This document shows, one piece after another, positions 1 through 5,593 of a stretch of 5,593 bases of DNA; the first letter of the stretch is position 1, and the number at the start of each line of letters is the position of its first letter. The position numbers and the translations under genes were made by a program. The notes below the pieces were generated by a model. The model was not told the DNA's origin. It worked only from the letters and a program-made list of their open reading frames with translations, and made no database searches. The stretch comes from Desulfobacterales bacterium (GTDB lineage Bacteria > Desulfobacterota > Desulfobacteria > Desulfobacterales > Desulfosalsimonadaceae). The stretch covers positions 1-5,593 of the forward strand of contig SLIE01000050.1 in the NCBI GenBank assembly GCA_007135795.1, written 5' to 3'.

Positions 1-1614
1 GTGTGGGACAGGGAGCTTGGCAAGGGCGGCCTTGTGGGGGATCTGACGGATATTGACATGAGTCCGGTATCACTCATTACAACCGGGGAATTGCGCCGGT
101 TCGTTCCGGTATGGGAAAACCGGAAATACATGCCGCCGTGCCAGGACGCATGCCCCGCAGGGATTCCGGTGCTTGACCGATGGCGGTTGGTGCGGGAAGG
201 GAAAACCAGGGAAGCCATGGAACTGGCCCTGAAGTACACACCTTTTCCGGCCACGGTTTGCGGACATTTGTGTCCCAACATCTGCATGGGGGCCTGTACC
301 CGGGAACAGGCGATGATGTCACCCGTGGATATCACCTTGCTGGGAAAGGCAGGGGTGCAAACCGAGGCCCCGGAACTGCCGGAGGCCAGCGGACGGAAGA
401 TCGCCGTCATCGGTGGCGGAGCAGCGGGAATATCAGCGGCCTGGCAGTTGCGTCTGGCTGGGCATGAACCGATCATATACGACATGTCCGATCGGCTTGG
501 CGGAAAGATCAGCGCCCTTATACCGGAAAGCCGCATCCCCGGGGAGGTTCTGGATGCGGAACTGGAACGGGTGCGGAAGGTGATCGGGCATGTGCAGCTC
601 GAAAGGAAGTTGACAGCGGATGACATTGTGCAGATGAAGGAAGATTATGAATTTCTTGTAATCGCGACAGGCGCACGCAAACCACGCATGCTGCCGGTTC
701 CGGGCGTTGAGCGGGCATTTTCCGCCAATGATTTTTTGGCCCGGGCGAAATCAAGTGATCCGGTTGATCCGGTTGATCCGGGGGCGCGGGTCGTCATTAT
801 CGGAGCGGGCAACGTGGGGTGTGATGTTGCCGTGGAGGCACACCGATTGGGCGCACGATCGATTACGCTGATCGATGTCCAGAAACCTGCCGCGTTCGGT
901 AAGGAGAAAACGCATGCCGAAGCCGTAGGCGCCATATTTAAATGGCCCTGTTTTACACGCGAGATTACCCAGGAGGGGGTTGTGCTGAATTCGGGCGAAC
1001 TCATGGAAGCCGATACAGTGGTGATTTCCATTGGAGATATGCCGGATGTCGATTTTCTGCCGGAGACAGTGAAAACTGAAAAAGGGTTTATCCAGATCGA
1101 TACGGATTTCAGGAGTACCGACCCGCAGATATTTGCCATCGGTGATGTGGTGCGGCCGGGACTGCTTACGGATTCCATCGGTGCCGGACGGAAAGCGGCT
1201 TTTGCGATTGCCAGGCTACTTGAAGGGGAAGGCGGGGGTGATGATAAAAAATCCTATGAATTGGCGGGAAAAAAAGATATTGAACTGAGCGAGCATGCCG
1301 GGTTTCAGGAGTTTTATATCGAGAGTCCGGGTGTGATCGACAAATCGAGAATCAGTCTCGAGTATTTCGATTCCCGACTCACCGGTTTTTCAGGAATCGA
1401 CCAGTGCTCCGCAAATTGCTCCTCGTGTGGCACCTGCCGGGACTGCGGCATCTGTGAAACTGTCTGTCCGCAGGCGGCCATCAGTCGTGTAACGATTGAC
1501 CCCGGTGATCACTTCGAGTACAGGGTTGATCCGGGGCGCTGCATCGGATGCGGCTTCTGTGCCGGTGCGTGTCCCTGCGGCATATGGGCCCTCACGGAAA
1601 ACGAACCGCTGTGA
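1..1614 (+). CDS. GltD-like FAD/NAD(P)-dependent oxidoreductase with N-terminal Fe-S region and C-terminal 2[4Fe-4S] ferredoxin domain (probably 5'-partial)
   Basis: The family moves electrons between NAD(P)H, FAD and iron-sulfur clusters, as the small subunit of glutamate synthase does; it is expected to be cytoplasmic. Visible parts, numbering from the first codon in the window: a cysteine-rich N-terminal region (C47, C51, C87, C91, C95, C99), an FAD Rossmann motif GGGAAG at 138-143, an ATGA motif near 224-227, an NAD(P) Rossmann motif GAGNVG at 268-273, and the closing FAD motif around IFAIGDV (377-383). A flexible Gly/Asp/Lys linker lies near 409-417. The ferredoxin module has C479/C482/C485/C489 and C514/C517/C520/C524, with extra cysteines C469, C473, C476 and C526. 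The stop is TGA at 1612-1614. The GTG at base 1 is open to the edge, so the start cannot be judged. The residues before C47 read as mid-protein, and related anaerobe proteins can carry a glutamate synthase GXGXG domain in front, so a longer protein is likely. ATG at 58 is an alternative start with no good Shine-Dalgarno. The true electron partner is unknown; a role in glutamate synthesis is inferred. Confidence 0.87.
   Translation: MWDRELGKGGLVGDLTDIDMSPVSLITTGELRRFVPVWENRKYMPPCQDACPAGIPVLDRWRLVREGKTREAMELALKYTPFPATVCGHLCPNICMGACTREQAMMSPVDITLLGKAGVQTEAPELPEASGRKIAVIGGGAAGISAAWQLRLAGHEPIIYDMSDRLGGKISALIPESRIPGEVLDAELERVRKVIGHVQLERKLTADDIVQMKEDYEFLVIATGARKPRMLPVPGVERAFSANDFLARAKSSDPVDPVDPGARVVIIGAGNVGCDVAVEAHRLGARSITLIDVQKPAAFGKEKTHAEAVGAIFKWPCFTREITQEGVVLNSGELMEADTVVISIGDMPDVDFLPETVKTEKGFIQIDTDFRSTDPQIFAIGDVVRPGLLTDSIGAGRKAAFAIARLLEGEGGGDDKKSYELAGKKDIELSEHAGFQEFYIESPGVIDKSRISLEYFDSRLTGFSGIDQCSANCSSCGTCRDCGICETVCPQAAISRVTIDPGDHFEYRVDPGRCIGCGFCAGACPCGIWALTENEPL
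757..780 (+). repeat. 9-bp in-frame tandem repeat (GATCCGGTT, about 2.7 copies)
   Basis: Two full copies of GATCCGGTT (757-765, 766-774) are followed by a partial copy GATCCG (775-780). They encode an Asp-Pro-Val repeat at residues 253-260 of the oxidoreductase, in the linker just before the NAD(P)-binding Rossmann motif. The unit is a multiple of three, so gain or loss of a copy would only lengthen or shorten the linker. Confidence 0.85.
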
Positions 1615-1646
1615 CGCCCGAACGCTGGACCGGTAGTGGGCACTAA

Positions 1647-1676
1647 ATGGAAAGTAACCGCAAATTATACATGTAA
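1647..1676 (+). other. Possible 9-codon ORF in the spacer before carA
   Basis: ATG at 1647 opens a nine-residue frame (MESNRKLYM) that ends at TAA 1674-1676, 13 nt before the carA ATG. A GTGGG at 1636-1640 is a weak Shine-Dalgarno candidate for it. The TAA overlaps TAAGAG (1674-1679), the best candidate carA ribosome binding site. The arrangement could allow termination-reinitiation, but an ORF this short may well arise by chance. Confidence 0.15.
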
Positions 1677-1679
1677 GAG
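1674..1679 (+). promoter_or_regulatory. Weak ribosome binding site supporting the carA start at 1690
   Basis: TAAGAG lies 10 nt before the ATG at 1690. It is a poor match to GGAGG, but it is the only purine-rich stretch near that start. The in-frame GTG at 1636, which would add 18 residues, has no Shine-Dalgarno before it, and the added residues do not look like a CarA N-terminus. Confidence 0.4.
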
Positions 1680-1689
1680 CGTAACGGCA

Positions 1690-2823
1690 ATGAAAGCATT
1701 ATTAGCATTGGAAGACGGGCGGACATTTCCCTGCAGATGCTTTACCGGTGACGGTGAGGCCGGTGGGGAAGTTGTTTTCAATACGAGCATGACCGGGTAC
1801 CAGGAGATACTGACCGATCCTTCGTACAAGGGACAGATCGTGACGATGACCTATCCGTTGATCGGAAATTACGGGGTGAATCAGCAGGACGTGGAGTCTG
1901 CCGGCATTCAGGCGGAGGCGTTTATTATCCGCGAGTACCAGGAATTTCCGAGCAACTGCCGCATGACTGAAACATTGAGGGATTACCTGGTTTCATACGG
2001 GAAAATGGGGATCGATCAGTTGGATACCCGTGCCCTGACCCGTCATATAAGGACGGTTGGCGCCATGCGGGGGGTTATCTCGACGTCGGATCCGGATCCG
2101 GTTTCGTTGGCGCAAAAGGCAAGGTCGATCCCTTCCATGGTTGGACAAGACCTGGTGGCAGCTGTTTCGTCGGATCTCCCCTATTTTTGGAAAAACGGGC
2201 AACCTGAGCCGTGTCATGCGGATATACAGGGCCCTGAATCTGTTTGGCGTAATAATCAATACCGGGTTGTCGCATTCGATTATGGGATCAAATACAATAT
2301 TTTGCGATCTCTTGAGAATGCGGGGTGCGAAGTACTGGTGGTTCCCGCGAAAACCACGGCCGAAACCGTAAAAGGCCTTTCCCCGGATGGGATATTTCTC
2401 TCAAACGGGCCGGGCGACCCCGAACCGGTCGATTATGCGGTGGATACCATCCGCAACCTTTTGGGGTATCGGCCGATTTTTGGAATATGCCTGGGAATTC
2501 AATTAATCGGGCTTGCCCTGGGCGCCAAAACCTACAAGCTGAAATTCGGGCATCACGGGGGAAATCAGCCGGTAAAGAACCTGGTCACCGGCAAGGTGGA
2601 TATAACCGCCCAGAATCATGGTTTTGCGGTGGATGCGGATTATATTGATCCGGATATCCTTGAAGTCACGCACATAAACCTGAATGACAATACTGTTGAG
2701 GGATTGCGACATAAAAAATACCCCCTGTTTGCGGTTCAGTATCATCCCGAGGCTGCGCCCGGACCCAATGATGCCACGGGGTTGTTCGGGGACTTTGTCC
2801 AAATGATGACCAGGGATAAGTGA
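1690..2823 (+). CDS. carA: Carbamoyl phosphate synthetase small (glutaminase) subunit CarA
   Basis: CarA hydrolyses glutamine and feeds ammonia through a tunnel to CarB, for carbamoyl phosphate used in pyrimidine and arginine synthesis. From the chosen ATG the protein has 377 residues, normal for the family. Start choice: [10 protein letters not shown] is the typical CarA beginning, whereas the in-frame GTG at 1636 adds an unconserved 18-residue leader. The N-terminal CarA-specific domain includes [16 protein letters not shown] (31-46) and the IDTRALT-like stretch with R118-H119 following. The class I amidotransferase domain shows SNGPGDP (238-244), the nucleophile elbow GICLGIQ with C267, QNHGFAV with H310, and the catalytic pair H352 and E354 in YHPEA. 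Oddities are Ile270 where CarA commonly has His (GICLGHQ), and Gln293 in GGNQPV where E. coli has His. Neither is catalytic, so the enzyme should be active. It lies 75 bp after the oxidoreductase and 63 bp before carB, the usual carA-carB order. No pyrimidine or arginine control site is recognisable. Confidence 0.97.
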   Translation: MKALLALEDGRTFPCRCFTGDGEAGGEVVFNTSMTGYQEILTDPSYKGQIVTMTYPLIGNYGVNQQDVESAGIQAEAFIIREYQEFPSNCRMTETLRDYLVSYGKMGIDQLDTRALTRHIRTVGAMRGVISTSDPDPVSLAQKARSIPSMVGQDLVAAVSSDLPYFWKNGQPEPCHADIQGPESVWRNNQYRVVAFDYGIKYNILRSLENAGCEVLVVPAKTTAETVKGLSPDGIFLSNGPGDPEPVDYAVDTIRNLLGYRPIFGICLGIQLIGLALGAKTYKLKFGHHGGNQPVKNLVTGKVDITAQNHGFAVDADYIDPDILEVTHINLNDNTVEGLRHKKYPLFAVQYHPEAAPGPNDATGLFGDFVQMMTRDK

Positions 2824-2839
2824 TCGTCCGTGCTGTGTT

Positions 2840-2875
2840 GGAGGGGCCGTGCAAAAACATAAATATCATAACTGA
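2840..2875 (+). promoter_or_regulatory. Strong Shine-Dalgarno plus possible 8-codon ORF in the spacer before carB
   Basis: GGAGGGG at 2840-2846 is the best ribosome-binding match near carB, yet it is about 40 nt from the carB ATG, too far to place it directly. It sits well spaced before GTG at 2849, which opens an eight-residue frame (MQKHKYHN) ending at TGA 2873-2875, 11 nt before the carB ATG. carB itself has only a GAG at 2881-2883, three nt from its ATG. This could be a translated mini-ORF that hands ribosomes to carB, or a ribosome standby site. The peptide has no arginine codons, which argues against classical arginine attenuation. Function is inferred. Confidence 0.3.
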
Positions 2876-2886
2876 AATTTGAGAAA

Positions 2887-5593
2887 ATGCCGAAGCGTAC
2901 AGATATAAAGAAGATTTTGATAATAGGGGCGGGGCCGATCATTATCAGCCAAGGGTGCGAGTTTGATTATTCAGGGACGCAGGCATGCAAGGCCCTGAAA
3001 GAGGATGGCTTCACGGTAATTCTGGTGAACAGCAACCCCGCGACGATTATGACGGATCCGGATATGGCGGATATCACGTACATTGAGCCAATCACGCCTG
3101 AAGCAGTTGGAATGATTATAGAAAAAGAAAGACCGGATGCCGTGTTGCCGACACTGGGGGGCCAGACCGGCCTGAACACCGCTATTGCCCTGGCAAAGGC
3201 GGGAGTTTTGGAAAAATACGGTGTGGAGATGCTCGGGGCCAATCTGGAATCGATCGAAAAGGCGGAGGACCGGCAGAAATTTCGCGCGGCCATGGAAAAA
3301 ATCGGTCTGCGGGTACCCAAAAGCTTTACCGTGGGGGATATGGAGGCGGTGCGGGAAGCTTCCGGGGAGATCGGTTTTCCTGTTATTCTGCGGACCAGTT
3401 TCACCCTTGGGGGGACGGGTGGCGGAGTGGCGTATAACCCGGAAGAACTGGATGTTATGGCGGCCGCGGCGATCGATGCAAGCTTGATCAACCAGGTCAT
3501 GCTCGAGGAGTCGGTGCTCGGGTGGAAAGAATATGAACTCGAAGTCATGCGGGATAAAAATGACAATGCGGTCATTGTCTGTTCCATTGAAAATTTCGAT
3601 CCCATGGGGGTTCATACCGGGGACAGCATTACCGTGGCCCCGGTCCAGACGCTGTCAGATCGGGAATACCAGATCATGCGGGATGCATCTATCGCCATAT
3701 TGCGGGAAATCGGGGTTGAAACCGGCGGGTCCAATGTTCAGTTTGCGGTTAATCCCGAAAATGGCGAGATGATCGTGGTCGAAATGAACCCGCGGGTGTC
3801 GCGGAGTTCGGCGCTGGCTTCCAAGGCCACGGGTTTCCCTATTGCCCGGATTGCGGCCAAGCTGGCGGTAGGGTACACGCTGGATGAAATCACCAACGAT
3901 ATTACCGGAAAAACGGTGGCCTCGTTTGAGCCTGCCCTCGATTATTGCGTGGTTAAAATCCCCCGGTGGACGTTTGAAAAATTTCCCGAGGCCGAGGATG
4001 TTCTTACCACGTCCATGCGATCGGTGGGGGAGACGATGGCGATCGGCCGCACATTTTCCGAAGCGTTTCAAAAGGCGCTGCGTTCCCTGGAAATCGGGCG
4101 ATACGGTTTCGGGGCGGACGGCAAAGACGATGATTTGGTTTCAAATACAGACGATATTATTCAGAAAATTTCAAAACCGTCATCAAATCGGGTGTTTTAT
4201 CTCTGGCAGGCGCTCAAGGCGAACATCTCCGTTGACGATATCTATCATTATACCGGTATTGACCCCTGGTTTCTGCATCACTTGCGTCTTATAGTCGAGA
4301 TGGAGAGGGAAATCGAAAACGCAGGGTCGGATATTACCCCGGATTTGCTCGTGAAAGCCAAAAAAGCGGGTTTTTCAGATTTTCAGATGGGCCACCTGAC
4401 AGAAACGAGCGCTGCGCATATCCGGGAGATGCGTAACGTATTATCGTTGCGCCCCGTATACAAGCAGGTGGATACCTGTGCGGCGGAATTTCCGGCTGCC
4501 ACGCCGTATTATTATTCCACTTATGAAACGGAAGACGAAGCCAGGGTAACGGACCGGAAAAAAATCATGATCCTGGGGGGTGGCCCAAACCGGATCGGGC
4601 AGGGAATCGAGTTTGATTACTGCTGCGTGCATGCGTCTTTTGCACTCCGGAAGATGGGGATCGAAAGCATCATGGTGAATTCGAACCCGGAAACGGTGAG
4701 TACGGATTATGACACATCGGACAAGCTTTATTTTGAGCCGCTTACCCACGAGGACGTGCTGCATATTGTGGAGACCGAGCGTCCGGACGGCGTAATCGTT
4801 CAGTTTGGTGGGCAGACCCCTTTGAATCTGAGTCTGTCCCTGACGGCATCCGGCGTGCCGATTATCGGCACCCATCCGGATGATATCGAGCGGGCTGAGG
4901 ATCGAAAACATTTTCAAACCATGTTGAATGAACTGGGACTGGTTCAACCGCCCAACGGCACGGCCCGTTCTGTTGAAGAGGCGCTCGCGATCGCCGAAGA
5001 AATCGGTTATCCGGTAATAGTTCGACCTTCCTTCGTGTTGGGGGGAAGGGGAATGAAGATTGTATACAGCCGGGGGGAACTGGAAAATTATACCCGTCTT
5101 GCGATCGTTGCATCTCCCGAATACCCGGTATTGATTGATAAGTTTCTGGAAAATGCCGTTGAAATCGACGTGGATGCCATATCGGACGGAAAAACGACCG
5201 TTATTGGCGGGATCATGGAGCATATCGAGGCGGCCGGGGTCCATTCCGGGGATTCGGCTTGCGTCCTGCCACCGCATTCACTGAAGCCGGAGGAGATGAC
5301 AGAGATTATATCCGCCACAAAAGCGATGGCGAAATCATTAAATGTGATCGGCTTGATGAACGTTCAGTTTGCCATCCGGGATGGCCGACTGTACGTGCTG
5401 GAGGTCAATCCCCGTGCATCACGAACCGTCCCTTTTGTAAGCAAGGCAACCGGTGTTCCGCTGGCCGGGATTGCCACCCGGGTAATGCTGGGTGAAACCC
5501 TGTCCGATATCGGCATGACGGACCAGGTGACACCGGTGCATGTTTCGGTCAAGGAAGCGGTTTTTCCGTTTGATCGTTTCCCGGATGTGGACA
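2887..5593 (+). CDS. carB: Carbamoyl phosphate synthetase large subunit CarB (3'-partial)
   Basis: CarB uses two ATP, bicarbonate and CarA-derived ammonia to make carbamoyl phosphate. The reading frame is open from 2887 through the window edge: 902 codons of an expected ~1070. The start is firm: the protein begins MPKRTDIK like E. coli CarB, and in-frame stops lie at 2860 and 2869. First synthetase half (about 1-400, bicarbonate phosphorylation): GAGP (14-17), R129, R169, the glycine loop GGTGGG (175-180), E215, H243, Q285, E299, N301 and R303, all at E. coli numbering. An oligomerisation region follows (about 401-551). Second half (carbamate phosphorylation): [10 protein letters not shown] (564-573), R673, R713 in RPSFVLGG, H786, Q827, E839, N841 and R843, two below E. 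coli numbering. Residues matching the E. coli ornithine site (E781, D789, E890) are present, which hints at ornithine activation. The missing part is the domain end and the allosteric MGS-like domain. Oddities in the first half are Ser21 for Gly, and RTSF (169-172) where E. coli has RPSF. Confidence 0.97.
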   Translation, partial: MPKRTDIKKILIIGAGPIIISQGCEFDYSGTQACKALKEDGFTVILVNSNPATIMTDPDMADITYIEPITPEAVGMIIEKERPDAVLPTLGGQTGLNTAIALAKAGVLEKYGVEMLGANLESIEKAEDRQKFRAAMEKIGLRVPKSFTVGDMEAVREASGEIGFPVILRTSFTLGGTGGGVAYNPEELDVMAAAAIDASLINQVMLEESVLGWKEYELEVMRDKNDNAVIVCSIENFDPMGVHTGDSITVAPVQTLSDREYQIMRDASIAILREIGVETGGSNVQFAVNPENGEMIVVEMNPRVSRSSALASKATGFPIARIAAKLAVGYTLDEITNDITGKTVASFEPALDYCVVKIPRWTFEKFPEAEDVLTTSMRSVGETMAIGRTFSEAFQKALRSLEIGRYGFGADGKDDDLVSNTDDIIQKISKPSSNRVFYLWQALKANISVDDIYHYTGIDPWFLHHLRLIVEMEREIENAGSDITPDLLVKAKKAGFSDFQMGHLTETSAAHIREMRNVLSLRPVYKQVDTCAAEFPAATPYYYSTYETEDEARVTDRKKIMILGGGPNRIGQGIEFDYCCVHASFALRKMGIESIMVNSNPETVSTDYDTSDKLYFEPLTHEDVLHIVETERPDGVIVQFGGQTPLNLSLSLTASGVPIIGTHPDDIERAEDRKHFQTMLNELGLVQPPNGTARSVEEALAIAEEIGYPVIVRPSFVLGGRGMKIVYSRGELENYTRLAIVASPEYPVLIDKFLENAVEIDVDAISDGKTTVIGGIMEHIEAAGVHSGDSACVLPPHSLKPEEMTEIISATKAMAKSLNVIGLMNVQFAIRDGRLYVLEVNPRASRTVPFVSKATGVPLAGIATRVMLGETLSDIGMTDQVTPVHVSVKEAVFPFDRFPDVD

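Noticed and set aside
645..1178. Minus-strand frame of 177 codons inside the oxidoreductase gene
   Set aside because: It is antisense to the FAD/NAD(P)-binding region; the product is Ser/Thr-rich without domain signatures and there is no ribosome binding site.
1616..1641. GCCC/GGGC inverted repeat after the oxidoreductase stop, considered as a terminator
   Set aside because: The arms are only four bases with an 18-nt loop and no T tract follows.
1643..1671. Possible promoter before carA with TATACA at 1666-1671 as a -10 box
   Set aside because: The hexamer at the proper distance upstream (CTAAAT, 1643-1648) is a poor -35, and the gene order suggests cotranscription with the gene before.
1636..1689. 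Upstream GTG start giving CarA an 18-residue extension
   Set aside because: There is no Shine-Dalgarno before GTG 1636, and the added residues do not resemble CarA N-termini, while [10 protein letters not shown] at 1690 does.
2088..2103. GGATCC-type doublet in carA
   Set aside because: Only a short codon coincidence (Asp-Pro-Asp-Pro); no wider repeat or regulatory context.
2967..3615. Two overlapping minus-strand frames of over 210 codons opposite the carB 5' part
   Set aside because: Two frames over the same bases cannot both be explained by coding, and the plus strand there encodes invariant CarB active-site residues. The products are low-complexity and unrecognisable.
4441..5277. Long minus-strand open frame (278 codons) opposite carB
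   Set aside because: It lies wholly antisense to the conserved second synthetase half of CarB. Its translation is Arg/His-rich with no recognisable domain; it is a by-product of the codon use on the plus strand.

Overview
The window is a compact, all-plus-strand stretch of about 5.6 kb with three genes. First comes a GltD-like FAD/NAD(P) oxidoreductase carrying a C-terminal 2[4Fe-4S] ferredoxin module. It is followed by carA and carB, the small and large subunits of glutamine-dependent carbamoyl phosphate synthetase. The iron-sulfur-rich oxidoreductase next to carAB, the even, moderately GC-rich composition and the protein sequences suggest an anaerobic bacterium. Desulfobacterota (the former Deltaproteobacteria: sulfate reducers and syntrophs) is my best guess, but it rests on general resemblance and no search was possible.

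Layout: positions 1-1614 hold the oxidoreductase, whose true start probably lies before the window. A 75-bp spacer follows. carA runs from 1690 to 2823 and is complete (377 residues). After a 63-bp spacer, carB starts at 2887 and runs off the right edge after 902 codons. The missing part is the end of the second synthetase domain and the whole C-terminal allosteric domain. No convincing promoter or terminator lies in either spacer, so one polycistronic transcript is the simplest reading.

How the genes work together: CarA hydrolyses glutamine and channels ammonia to CarB, which uses two ATP and bicarbonate to make carbamoyl phosphate for pyrimidine and arginine synthesis. The oxidoreductase resembles the electron-supplying small subunit of glutamate synthase. 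It could pass NAD(P)H or ferredoxin electrons to a glutamate synthase encoded upstream of the window. The common theme would then be glutamine nitrogen use; this link is inferred from adjacency and family membership.

Most of the window is ordinary core metabolism, and I see no sign of a new system, mobile element, CRISPR array or RNA gene. The points worth a second look are small. Each spacer contains a tiny ORF ending 11-13 nt before the next gene. The first CarB synthetase half, CarA's nucleophile elbow and the oxidoreductase's cysteine pattern each carry substitutions. A 9-bp tandem repeat sits in an interdomain linker of the oxidoreductase.
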